NCBI GenBank assembly: GCA_037176725.1
Contig: JAZBRS010000013.1
Location: 8,497,001 to 8,561,000, forward strand
Source: Posidonia oceanica
Taxonomy: Eukaryota > Streptophyta > Magnoliopsida > Alismatales > Posidoniaceae
DNA: 64,000 nucleotides
Direction: 5' to 3'
The position numbers were made by a program, and so were the translations under genes. The notes beneath the pieces are model-generated. The model was not told where the DNA came from. It did not search any database and worked only from the letters and a program-made list of their open reading frames with translations. Position 1 is the first letter of the stretch; every line of letters begins with the position of its first letter. Positions 23,941 through 35,300 of the stretch are shown here, in pieces.

Positions 23941-24237
23941 GGTTGTGGTGAGACTAAATTGTGGTTGGGTCCCTGGCCTTCTCTTTAACTACTCTTTGGT
24001 CCCTATCTTCTGCACTTGTAGCATTTCCTAATTCTTCGGGGGATGTCATGCAATTTACGCAGCATATTACTGTACTTAGGCCTGCGTGATACTGTGCATA
24101 TGTGTTTTCATTTGCTGCAGGATTCGTGGACTGTGTCGATTGGTAAGGGCACAAGATCTACGTTTTGTGGGAAAAAGCGGACACTATATATCTTTTCTTC
24201 GACTTTAAATTCTCGTGATTTTTCTTCCCCGTACCTC

Positions 24238-24530
24238 ACACTTCTTCTTTCTCTTCTCTCTCTCTCCCTCTCCATCCACTCTCTCATTTCTCTATTCCTT
24301 TATTTTTTTTCTTTCTTTTCCTTCCACCATTTTTCCCCCATCTCCTCCCCTGTTTCCCCCCCTTCTCCCCCACCTCTTTGCTCCCTCCCTCTCGTCCCCC
24401 TCTCTCCCCACTCTCCCTCTCCCTCCCCCTACTGTCTCCCCCTCCTCATCATCTCCTCTCCCTCTCCACCTCCTCCTCCCTCACTCCATTTTCCGCCCTC
24501 CCCCTTCTCTTTCTCCTTCCTCCCTCCCTT
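24238..24530 (+). repeat. Polypyrimidine block in the gypsy solo LTR
   Basis: About 290 bases of almost pure C and T on the plus strand (CTTCTTTCTCTTCTCTCTCTCTCCCTC and similar). A matching block lies at 51080-51400 in the sister LTR. It is open in several frames because of its composition. Confidence 0.75.
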
Positions 24531-26476
24531 GTGCTCTATGGTGGTCAATGCAGCACGGCTCGTCGGTCGTCTCGGTCCGACAAAGGTGGGTGGTTCGAGG
24601 TGGTGGCCGGCGGACTCCTCCCAAGTGCTCGGAACACCAGAGATAGGTGAGTCGAGTAGCGTTGGGTTTTGGGTTTGGGTTTTGTCTGCCTCCCTGTGCC
24701 CTAACTCTGTGTTTTGTTGTGTGGCTATCGGACGAAGCGCAGCGAGCGCGTGGCGGCGAGCTCCGATCCCTTCCCATTGTCGAGTGGACTCTGGGGAAGC
24801 GTCACGATGGGTCAGCGGAGGCCGAGACGGTGGTGGTTCGCCGGAGAATAGTGCCACTGTTCCCAAGGTACACATCTCGTTTTCTCGCTCCAAATTGCTT
24901 AAAAATTATAGAATTATGTTTCTTGCCATAAATTGAATGTTATGGATGTGGTTTGGCACATCTTTGGGATTTTATGTGGATTATTGGTCGAATTTATTGG
25001 CTTTTGTTGTGATATAGCATATTCTACAGTTTTATGAGTTTTTTGTGAGCTATGAGCCTTGGAATGGCATGATTCTTATGTTGTTGTGTTCCTTATTAAA
25101 TTTCGGTCATTTCGATATATTGCATGCATTTTTTGGTAGCTTGTGCAGATTTTTGGGATACAAAATAGATCCCCCCTTGTTCCCTGCAAACCCCAATTTT
25201 GACATGCCGAACTGGGTTCGACATATCGAAACTAGGTCTGAGATGTTTCTGAGACCCATTTTGGAAGGGGGGTTGATTAAGAATTAAATTGTGTTTAATT
25301 ATGCTTATGCCTATGATTGTCTTGTGGCTTGTTAAAGGTTTTCAAAAATGATTTTTGGGAAATTATGGAATTGTTTTCAAAAGGTTTTTCCAAGATTTTT
25401 GTCGGGGCCGAAACTTGGGAGTCGTGTGGTCTAGACCTAGGAACGCGACGGTATTCCTAGCATGTCGCACACTTCGCCCGAGCTGAGGTTTGGGAGTCGG
25501 AGTGCCAGCTGTACCTACCGGTATTGTAGCAGCAGACTCAGGAGGTATGATACTCCTGCGTAGCTGAGCGTGATACCCTAGTCGCTACGGGCACCAGGAC
25601 TCGCCTGTTTTTGTTGTGCTGAGGAGCCCATGAGTGGTTCAGAGTACATTATTGTGGGCACTGATAGTGCGTGCCTTGTGGTTCTATCCTGATTGATGAC
25701 AGCTCGCCTAGGTGGGGTGAGTGGCTTTCCCAGGTGGGGATCGCTTTTGAGGCTTCTCTGGTGTGAGAATGCCGTGACGGGCACGCTCCTCCACAGGACG
25801 GGTGTCCGTGGCAGTGCAGTGAGTGCGGGGGTGAGTCCCTGGCTACTGTTTGAGGCCAGGTCGATTGCTTGGCGCCAGGTAACGCGACTAGTTGTGGTTT
25901 TTGTACTCGCAAGGTTGTGTTTGTTTGTTGCTGGCCGTATTGGGCCTAGAGCTTTGCCTGTTTTGTGGCTTGACGGCTTTTACTTAGCTTTTGGCCGTAT
26001 TGGGCCTAGAGTTTTCTCGTCTTTTTCTAGCATTGTGTTTTCTGCTGAGTTTTGGGCCGGTGGGCCGAGTTTTGAGATAAATGCGAATTGTTTTACAACT
26101 GGTTTTCCCGATTTAGCTTATTAAGCTTTGGAAAAGATGTTTTATTATTATAAAATGATTATGTTAACCCAGATTTGGGGTTTTGACCTGTTTTACGCCT
26201 TATTGTGATTTTATGCCGGTTTTCTCGTGATTTTTGCAGGGTGTGTGCTGGGTGACAATTTTTGGTCACTCACGTGTGTTTTATTATGGTTTTCGTTGCA
26301 GGTGCAGATGATTAACTAGTGCATATAGTCGAAGTCACGTAGCTGTCCACTGTAGGTTCTTGGCACAGATTTTTGTTGTTTAGCCCTTAGATAATTGTTA
26401 ATGTAACAGTTATTTATGTTTTAATTTATTTGGGCCTTTGGAATGTGTTGGTAGCGACTCGGGTCATTACACCTTG

Positions 26477-27035
26477 ATTCCTATATATAGGCACCCTATT
26501 TGACACAATAGGTGACATACATTGTAAAGCTTCATTCTCTATCAATTTTCAAGCTTTCCATTCCCATATTGTGAGAGAAATTCCCAAGTAAGAGAGCTTC
26601 ATTTACATTCTTATTCCACCTTGCCAAAAGAGTTTGGGAGATTGTAAAAAAGAGTTGAGAGTTGTAATTTTACTATTCTAGTGTAAATTCTTCTCTGGTT
26701 GTGAGAAGGGAAAGTCACGGTTTTTGCGGAGTTTGGCAAGAGTTCGTCAAGGAGTGTAATGATGGGATCTTGGCCCAAAACAAGATCGGATTAAGAAAAC
26801 TCTCTAGGGGTTCTCAAGAAGTGGACTAAGCCAATGAGGCCGAGCCACTATAAATCACTAGTGTACTTCAATTTCTCTCATTCCTTCTTTGCATGCTTAT
26901 AGTTTAATATCCAAATCCCTTACTTTATTTCATTTACTTATATATTGCTTGTGTTTGTCCAATAGTTATTTTAAATTTCGTATTTTTCCTTAATTCTCTA
27001 TTCACCTCCCTCTAGAGAAGCATAAAATCCTAATA
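26477..27035 (+). repeat. 3' LTR of the outer copia element, second part
   Basis: Resumes at ATTCCTATATATAGG and ends ATCCTAATA (canonical CCTAACA with one change), followed by the TSD GGAGG. Together with 23194-23733 it gives about 1.1 kb, matching the 5' LTR. Confidence 0.9.
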
Positions 27036-27224
27036 GGAGGACGGAGGGAGAATTGGAGGAGAAGGCAGGCGAAGGAGGGTGGAGGAAGAACCGAAGGAGG
27101 AGGAGCAGGATTAGGTTTTAGGGTGGATAGAGAAGTGACAAAGACTGTTTTAGGGAAGTTTTGGGGTACAGGGAGGAGTAGATTTCATTGGAAATAAAAG
27201 AGGGAATGAAACTTGGTCGTTAAA
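27036..27224 (+). other. CACTA right arm: rest of the GA minisatellite and flank
   Basis: Starts with the TSD GGAGG and continues the GA-rich units of 13310-13500 to about 27120, then passes into unassigned sequence before the right subterminal repeats. Confidence 0.7.
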
Positions 27225-27441
27225 TTTTTAAGATTTAATCTTAGCCACGGTCCAATTCCGTGGCAAAAATAAGTTTCCATTAAGATAAAAGTTTTAGCTA
27301 CGAATATTTCATAGTTAACCACGGTAAGTGACCGTGGCTAAATAATATCTTGTTTTATTGTTTAAAACTTATGTATCTGTGGCTATTCTCGTGGCTAAAC
27401 ATATCAATTAACCATGGATTTATTGTCCGTAATTAAAATCA
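27225..27441. repeat. Right subterminal repeats of the CACTA element
   Basis: The same motif as at the left end recurs (AGCCACGGTCC, CCGTGGCAA, AACCACGG, GACCGTGGCTAAA, CTCGTGGCTAAAC) inside the last 240 bp. Shorter than the left array, as is common in CACTA elements. Confidence 0.85.
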
Positions 27442-27469
27442 GTGGCTAAAGTCTAATTTTCTTATAGTG
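27442..27469 (-). repeat. Right terminal inverted repeat of the CACTA element
   Basis: Reverse complement of the left terminus, ending TTATAGTG on the plus strand, followed by the TSD TTA at 27470-27472. Confidence 0.93.
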
Positions 27470-27472
27470 TTA

Positions 27473-28269
27473 TAATATATAACTTTTGATAAAAAAGTAA
27501 ATTTTCATTAAAAATTGTAGTTCTAAAATAGTTTGTAACGAGACCAATCGAAGTCCATCCTACTACTCTAGCTTTACAAGATTATCGTTTACCAATTACA
27601 ATGCACAAAGTTGACCTGAACATGAAACATGATGTTTGGTACAAAGATGGCCGAATATTTAAAGATTTTGTTATTGCGTTCTTTCGGAACAATCCAACAA
27701 GCTCAATAATAAGGCAATTCCATTAGCTGTAGTCTAGTCTCATTTGACTGAAAACAAAAATAATAACTAGAAGGGCAATCCGGAATTAAGTGTGTAAATA
27801 TAAACTCTGGGTCTGTTTGTGCCTCAAAAACGAAAAGAAATGGAAAATATTAGTCAAAAGGAAACCAAAGGAAACAAAAACCAACGGAATTTATTTTCCG
27901 TTTGACCAAATTTCTGGTGTTTGTGTCTGTCATTGGAAACAAACAGAAACCGTTTCCATTGAGATTCTACCCTAAATCCATAGAAATGAAAACCTTCTTA
28001 GCTTTTATACTCTGGAAATGAACAGAAACCGTTTTTTTTTCCAGTGAAGGCACAATCACCACTTAAAAAAGTGATCAAAGAAAAACTATTTCCTTTTCTT
28101 TTGATTTCCTTTTGTTTCAGATGACACAAACCCCCCCATGTCTCGATCACCAACAAGGTTTATAAGAAAAGCAATCGACCACATGCAAGTTACAACAGTT
28201 ACCATCATCAATTATTGAAAGTACACTTGGAATCCTGAGAATCAATCGGTCTATCAATAAGTACAGATG
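27473..28269. other. Right flank of the CACTA element; weak MITE-like fold-back at 27801-28137
   Basis: AT-rich, no gene. From about 27801 (GGGTCTGTTTGTGCC) to about 28137 the ends are loosely inverted (the right end reads GACACAAACCCCCC), and AAAAGGAAA/TTTCCTTTT stretches pair inside. This resembles hAT-type MITEs, but I found no 8-bp TSD and the inverted repeat is poor. Confidence 0.3.
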
Positions 28270-28613
28270 ATTCCAACAATTATTATCTTGTGCTTGGTTT
28301 TTTAAGTATTATATTGGATGACGGGTGACGACAGAGGTACGTGGACAAATTCGACTATGGAATGATGATCTTATTTGCACTATGATTTGAACTTGATTTT
28401 GTGTTGTTACGGGAGTTTCAGGATTATAGACTAATTCCAAGGTTCTTCTAATTATTTCCTCAAAGTGGATAGGACTCCTATTTATAGTGGATGCTAACAT
28501 TCCCCATAAGTCTCTGCCCCTCCTTTCAAACTGTCTTCTTAATTTTATGGAGAAACATTCTTCCACTTCCTACAACTGTCGTTTACTCCGTCTTCATTGA
28601 CCATTTCCTAACA
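28270..28613 (-). repeat. 3' LTR of the minus-strand copia element (left limit approximate)
   Basis: On the minus strand the LTR starts TGTTAGGAAATGGTC right after the purine tract AAGTAGGAGA (28614-28624) and has a TATA box CTATAAATAGGAG at about 28480-28468. The far end near 28270 is uncertain because the 5' LTR is not in the window for comparison. Confidence 0.6.
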
Positions 28614-28739
28614 TCTCCTACTTAGTCATGAAGATCAAACAGTAAATTCCTACATACTCCTATTATTCATGAAATGTATGAATTTTTCTCGATTTCCACT
28701 CCCACTATTCGTGAGAGTGTATTCCATCTCCATTTTCCA

Positions 28740-31700
28740 TAGAATTGTTCATTAATCCCATCAAGTCTACATGCTTAACAAATTTCTCTGCTAGAATCCC
28801 TTTTGTCATAGGGTCAGTAATCATGTCCAATGTGAGAATATAACTCATTTAAATTTCCTCTCTCTATATATATCACAAATGTACTGATATTGTATCTCAA
28901 TGTGCTTTCCTCTTGAACTATTAGCACCATTATTAATGAGACTAATTGCTGCTTGATTATCACAATATATTCCGACTGGTCCATCTATCAGATTAAGATC
29001 CAAGTCGTTCAAAAATATTTTAATCCAAACAGTATGTGTGGTGGCTATACTACATGCAATGTATTCCGCTTCCTATGTATATCTAGCAACACAACTTTAC
29101 TTCTTACTTCCCCATGAGACAGTACCACCACTAAAGATGAATAAGTGTCCCGATGTGGACTTTCCATCATCTTTATTACCTCCATAATCTACATTTGAAT
29201 AATCCAATACTTTCAGTATTTCTACTTGGTATACTAGTTTGTGTTGCAATATGTCCTTAATATACTTCATAATCCGCTTAACAACTTCCCAATGTGCTGG
29301 TTCAGGCTTACTTTGATATCTACTAACTAAACTCACTGAATATGTTAAGTATGGTCTAGTGCACAGCATAATATACATTAAACTTCCAACTGCTTGTGTA
29401 TATGGCATTTTCAGAGGTTTCTGTCTCTTTCCAAGACATTAATTTTTACTCATTCTTTTTCCATACACATATGGTGTAGGTGTAGGTGTAGGGACACAAT
29501 TTTGCATTCCAAATCTTTTTAGTATTGAATGTAAATACTTTTCTTGATTTATACTTAGCATTCTAGACTTCTGATCTCTAAGGATCTATATTCCAAGGAC
29601 ATAAGATGCTTCGCCTGTGTCATTCATCTCAAATTTCTCACTAAGTTCAGTTTTCACTTTGTTCAATAATTTTATATCCTTTGTGACAAGCAAAATATCA
29701 TCTATATATAATGACAATATTATAAAACTGTTTCCATTTTCATGACATACACATAGTTGTCCAATCTGTTTGAGATAAATCCCATTTGAACAATCAAATT
29801 GTGAAATTTGAGATACCATTGTCTAGAAGAATGCTTTAATCCATATATTGATTTGTTTAATTTTTCACACTTTTCCCTCATGCCCTTCCACCTAAAACCC
29901 CCTCAGGCTGGCATATATATATGTCTTCCTACAATTCTCCATTAAGAAATGCAGTCTTAATATCCATCTGATGTAATTCCAAATCTAAGTGTGCTACAAT
30001 GGCTGGTATGATTCTTATAAATGCAAACATAGCTACAGGAGAATATGTTTCCTGGAAGTCAATTCCTTCCTTTTGTGTATACCCTTTAACTACCAATCGA
30101 GCTTTGAACTTATCAATTGACCCATCTACCCTTAGCTTCTTTTTAAATACACATTTGCATCCTATAGCCTTCATTTCCTTAGGTAAATCACACAATTCCC
30201 AAACATTATTCCTTTTCATAGAATCAATTTCATCATTCATAGCTTCGAACCACAAATCTTTCTCATGTAATTTAATCACATCACTATATGTAATGGATTC
30301 CTTGTGATTTTCCTGTTCTATATCTTTTAAAAAACATGATAGCTCACAGGAACACAGATGGTAATCATTCATCCATGAAGGTTGAGTTCTCATTCTTTTA
30401 TTGCTAGGAGCATCAGGTGGGTTATTAACAGGCTCTTCAATATTTTCCATGTTTGGTAGGTCATGCAAGGCATTCTCCACCATTTTCATGGGTTTATTTG
30501 TGTTTTTTATGTTTGGTTGATGTTCATTTTCTGGATTATTTCCTTGAATATCATTAAAGTAATCATTTCCTATTACTGATAATAGTTCATCTTTATCTTC
30601 AGTATATTCTTCTTCCTCTAGATTTTCTAGAAATGTAGCATCTTTATACTCAATAATTCCTTTTTCCTTATGAAAAAATCTATATCCTGATAATTTGTCA
30701 CAATATCCTATAAACCTATATTTTAATGTTCTAAAGTCTAATTTATCCCCGAGTTGACTTGGAATTAGCACATGGGCTATTGAACCCCATTTCTTTAGAT
30801 GATTAATATTGGATTTTCTTCCATTCCACAACTCATAAGGGATACCTGTGATAGATTTGATGGGTATTCTATTCAATATGTAATTTACAGTGAGTAATGC
30901 TTCTCCCCAATATTCCTTTGGGAGGCTTAAATGTGATAACATGCATCTAATAGAATTCATTAGGGTTCTGTCTTTTCCGTTCTGCTACATCATTTTGTTG
31001 TAGCATGTATGGCATAATAATACGCCTCTTTATTCCATGCTCGTGATAATATAATTCAAATTCTTTTGAATTGTATTCTCCACCTCTATTGGTTCTTAAT
31101 ACCTTAATGTCTCTTCCAAGTTGCTTTTCCACTTCTACTTTGTATTTCTTAAAGCAACTTAATACTTCTGTTTTATGTAAGATTAAACAGACATATGCAT
31201 ATCTAGAGTAATCATCTATAAATGTCACAAAATATTACTTGTTATTATATGTTTTCGCACTAAGTGGACCACATACATTTGAATGTACTAAGGTTCATAA
31301 CTCATTTGCCATATATATGTCCTACACCAAATGGTTTCTTAGTCATTTTTCTAACTAAGTAATGTTGATATAGGGTTAATTCTACATTAATAAGGTTAGG
31401 GAGAAGATTCAATTTTACCATTTGTTCCATTTTTTATTTCCCAGGATGAGCTAATCTAACATACCATAAATCACATTTAGACAATGAACACAAGGAATAA
31501 TTAGGAATACTATCTGCATTATTTATTTTATTGTCTACTACAGAAATACAAAATAAATTATGTCCTAGGACATACGTCCCATGGCAAGTATTTTCCTATC
31601 ATTCACAATAGACACACGCTTATTGTAGAAGTGAACTTCTAAGCCATTCTTGCGAGTGCAGGGACAGAAAATTAAATTGTTCATTATGCCAAGTGCATAG

Positions 31701-32265
31701 AAAACATCTTTCAAAATCATAATACTGTCTTCCAAATTGATGCGGTAAGAGCCAACACCATCTACATCTAGCTATGTGTTGTTTCCCATGTAGATGCGAT
31801 GCTTATCAGATTTGAATTTCTTGAAAGATTCTAGTTCTTTCCTTGTCTTTGCGATATGGCAAGTAGCATCAGAATCTACCCATCCATCATTGAAGCTTGG
31901 TACAACAATGTTATTTTATTCGACTACACTAATAAATACTCTCATGTTTGTTTTTTGTTCCAGTGCTTTGCCTCTTTTCCATCCTTGTTTGGACAATTTG
32001 TTATAAAGTGACTAAATTGACCACACTGGTGGCAAGAACTCTGTGGCTTCTTTTAGCATGATTGGTTGGGTTTGAACTGTGCCCTATTCTGTCCAATCCT
32101 TCTGTTCTGGCCTATGTCATTTCTGGGCTTCCCATGTAAAATATTTACTTTTTCTAGATTTAACTCTAACTTCTGGCGGCTAGTCATAATTTCTTGTTCA
32201 GTTCCCAATCTCGCTGGTAATTCTGAGAGTTGAAAGGACAGGAACAATTTCATCGTTGTGGTCAC
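28740..32265 (-). pseudogene. Ty1/copia gag-pol polyprotein, minus strand, truncated and frameshifted
   Basis: Domains in order on the minus strand: the end of gag with one CCHC knuckle CHQCGQFSHFITNC (about 32030-31989); protease DSDATCH in place of D-S-G-A-S-x-H; a GAG-pre-integrase stretch (LAHPGK...LYQHYLVRKMTKKPF); integrase core (FIDDYSRYAYVCL, and LRTNRGGEY where the usual catalytic Asp is Asn); integrase C-terminus and linker; reverse transcriptase ([36 protein letters not shown]); RNase H (STSGHLFIFSGG, CDNQAAISLINNGAN); and a final DPMTKGILAEKF. Frames shift near 30955 and 29900 and elsewhere, and stops occur, so it is inactive. Its gag is cut at 32265 by the next element. Confidence 0.88.
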
Positions 32266-32374
32266 TATAGATATGGATTTTGGGAGTGTGTAGATGAAGT
32301 AGTCGATGCTTTCACGTCGATGACTTGATGTAATCGCCACTCGTCGATGGGCTGACAAGACGCCTAGGGGGAGA
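32266..32374 (-). repeat. Left short terminal repeat
   Basis: Similarity to 40269-40381 runs from TATAGATATGGATTTTGGG to CGCCTAGGGGGAGA and stops abruptly at the same position in both copies. It abuts the truncated copia gag. Confidence 0.65.
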
Positions 32375-35300
32375 TGTGGAGGATGTGGGTAGTCGGCTCA
32401 CTGGATCAACGGCAGGGTGTCGCCCAGCAGCGCCCTCGTACTATGTGAGCGTGTTCCTTTCCTTCAAAACAAATAAAAATAGATCTAGGTAAGTCCAAGT
32501 GCAGTAAATAGATCAGATAAATAAGAAATAAAGTAGATAAATGCAACTAACACTAACCGAGGGTTGTTCCCCACATGCATATGCTATGGGTCATAATTAA
32601 AGAATGCAATAATGAAATAAAAAAGTAGATTGGAAGAAGATACTCCCTTCACTCTCGTGCTGTATGCAGTGAAGTGAGGAAGTGGAGGCACGGTTGGAGC
32701 TCCGGCTATGCTCGAGATCTCTGGGATCTAAGGTGGGATATAATGATCTCTGGGATATAAGGTTTCTAGATTGATAATGGAGGCTAGCGTTTCTCTCTCA
32801 AAAAATGTAACTCTCTCTAAACTTGGCCTCCCACTAATGAATTTTGCCTCCCCAAATCCTAAAAATGCCTCCCCTTGAGTACTGACTCACAAGGTCTATT
32901 TATAGGTTCGTGGGATACGGGTGTATCAAGTCTAGGAAGCTTCTAGAAAAAAAAAAGATATTTATAGCAAGTCGCCGAATTCACCAGCGACAAGCACAAA
33001 TATCTCCCAGAAATGACGCGGAGGTCTGCTGACCGGGTCAAAGGAGGAGTCCATGTCAGCTAGTCGCCGCTCTTAGTGGCGCATAAGCCTCAGCTACTCC
33101 CGCATGATCGGGACAAAGGAGGAGTCCACGTCAGCTAGTCACCGCTGTTGATGGCGCCTACACCTCAGCTGCTCCCGCAAGACCAGGTCAACCAGAGGCC
33201 ACATCAACTAGTCGCTGCTCTTGCTGGCGCCTAGCTACTGCATTATTCCAGGTCAGATTTTAGGTGGGTTTCTATTTTTAATAGGGTGGTTTAGCACATT
33301 AAAAACGTGTTAAAAACAAGATATTAATCTGATGCCACCTAGGATTTTCTAAATTGTTCTTTAATTATTTATTTTATATGATATATGTGTTATATCATAT
33401 ATTAAATGCTAGAAAATCATATAAATATAAATAATTTACGGAAAAATGTTATAATAGCTTATAAAATTCCCGTATGTTATTTTAATGCCCAGGATATTGA
33501 TATTAAGCTGGAGAGAGTAGCAGGATGCTAGTCGCCTGTCTCCTTGGTGCCTACACAGTCCAGTCACCGCTTTGAATGGCGCCTGTCTATGTTGTCGCTT
33601 TGGGAGGCAACTAGCTAGTCTTTTTGCATTTTTAACCCTATCTTTTATATTGATCCAGAGAAACATGATAAAAACCCGGAAAACTTCAGAGATTCCATGA
33701 AATCATAAAAACATCTTCTTTAACTCAAATCTGCCACTGATTTGAGTGGAATAAAGAGTGATCAAAGTACTCAAACTTGCCACTAGTTTGGGCGAGTCAG
33801 CTCTGCCACAGCAAACGACCTTTAGCTAAGTAAAATCAAGCATTGTTTTTAAGCAAATCATGAAAAATCTGGAAAATGTGTTATTAAATCTTGGTTATGC
33901 GACTTGGGGTGCCTCAGAAGTTCCTATTCTCTATGAACTCTCAGAAATACGAAAATAGGATATCTACAGATCTTCCTCCTTGGAGTTGATCTTGGAATAA
34001 AATCAGCTCCAAGGTAAGAACGATGTCCCATTAAGCATTTCCTAAAGAGGGGAACTCTGTCTCAAACAATCCGCCATTAGTGATGAAGAAAGATAAAAAA
34101 AGAATGGGTGAACTAACTCGGTTTTGAGAGATTGCCGCATTGCCGAGTGGTTCGATTAATTGCCGTCATATTGAAGACTCAGGCATGGAGGGGTGAAGTC
34201 AGTTTCGAAGCTATGTGTCGCAGCCGATGTCAAGACCATGCCAATCATGTAGAGATATACCTCAACGGGGCAGAAGCTAATGAGGAGATCGTAGGGCATT
34301 ACCTTGTACGATCGAAAAGAAGTGCTCTTGTGGTATCATGTTTGAGATTTTACTCGGATTGGAATTGATAGAAGGATAGGTAGGAACTGGGTTGGCTCTA
34401 GGAGAATCACTTGTCCTAAGGGTTTCTAACACTCTTGAAGATCATTTTGCTCTGTCTGTGCTCCACTTCCAATGATATGAGAAAATGCATGGATGCATGA
34501 TTCAAACAAACAAATGTTAATGCAAAGTCAACACGCAATGCAATGAATGGTCCATATGCTAGGTTAGGCTGGTGGGGTACAGTTGGTCCCAAACCATATG
34601 GACATATGCAAAATGAATGAATTCAATTTGTTGTGGTTAAGTGTTTTCCGTCCTTGAGTGTGACCAGTACTCTCGGGAAAGGACCGTCGTCCCACAACTC
34701 GATTTGGCAAATAAAGGAGTTCTATGATTAAAGAATCGGATGAGTGAGTGAACCATTCCTTCGCCAAACCGGGGTTTGTCTTTTAGTCAAAGTAGGTGTG
34801 CCTTTGCACACTATATGAGCCCCCAAGGCGTGAGCTCGTTCTTCAGATTATGAGATTTATACCTGCACACTTAACAAAAAATGTTAGTAATCACAGGTGA
34901 ACCTTTCCCAGTTCCTAGGGAGATTGACTAAGTTATACTTGTGTATGAGATAAAGTAATCCCTTAACCAACATGCTTGGGAACTAAGTGGAGGGAATTAG
35001 TCTTGGCCTCAGCGGAGAGATGGAAAATCGGAGCCCAGTAGACACCGATTGTGAGTCATCTGTAGATGCTCTAAAGATTATTGCATAAGCAACGTCTTTG
35101 TTGAGAAAACGCACCCAAGTCGTGAGACACGCTTGAGTAGGACGCTATCCCCAAATCCGAGTTGAATCTATTGTTGCATCACCGGCCAGACTAGTTACTG
35201 TTTTCCTACTTACTAAGTTTTCACTTGTATGTAGGGTGGATGGTACTTCCTTTTAGGGATTTTCTTAGATTTTCTGATTTTTTTTTTTGGTATTTGGGAT

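Larger units (their letters stand above)
23734..26471 (+). mobile_element. Ty3/gypsy (Tekay/Del-like) solo LTR, 2.7 kb
   Basis: Begins TGTAACATCCGGGAATTC, ends CGGGTCATTACA, flanked by perfect CCTTG duplications (23729-23733 and 26472-26476). It matches the 3' LTR of the element at 46509-59009 from end to end. Recognisable sub-regions are a GTGGGNCCCAC array (23817-23940), a polypyrimidine block (24238-24530), and a GC-rich stretch to about 24870 with a possible GT splice donor. The open frames here are composition artefacts. Confidence 0.92.
13501..27035 (+). mobile_element. Outer gag-only Ty1/copia (Sirevirus-like) element with two nested insertions
   Basis: LTRs at 13501-14589 and 23194-27035 (the latter interrupted), a TSD GGAGG on both sides (13496-13500 and 27036-27040), an initiator-methionine-tRNA primer site, one gag gene, and a long spacer ending in polypurine tracts. 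Removing the inner copia element (16482-22133 plus one TCTTA) and the gypsy solo LTR (23734-26471 plus one CCTTG) leaves about 5.1 kb. There is no protease, integrase or reverse transcriptase, so it depended on a partner element. The two LTRs differ visibly (roughly 8% over the first 140 bases), making it older than the inner element. Confidence 0.92.
7898..27469. mobile_element. CACTA (En/Spm) DNA transposon, 19.6 kb including nested retroelements
   Basis: The left end reads CACTACAAGAAAATTAGAC and the right end is its reverse complement with one change (CACTATAAG). Both are flanked by TTA (7895-7897 and 27470-27472), the 3-bp TSD expected for CACTA elements. Subterminal repeats of CCGTGGCTA and AGCCACGAC type occur at both ends. 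Without the 13.5 kb copia insertion (13501-27035) the element would be about 6 kb. A degenerate TNPA/Ptta-type transposase region lies on the minus strand at 10.5-11.7 kb. No TNPD/Tnp2 transposase domain was found, so the element is probably non-autonomous or decayed. Confidence 0.93.

Noticed and set aside
23815..23950. Regularly spaced short repeats resembling a CRISPR array
   Set aside because: Spacers are only about 10 bp and similar to each other. This is a plant LTR minisatellite.
24043..24936. A 297-codon open frame in the gypsy solo LTR
   Set aside because: It runs through a polypyrimidine block in a solo LTR, has low-complexity Pro/Ser/Leu content, and shows no domain. The sister LTR does not keep the frame.
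33300..33360. TGGCATCAGATT on the minus strand as a primer site of another element
   Set aside because: No LTR end (CA) precedes it and several bases differ from the initiator-Met primer site.
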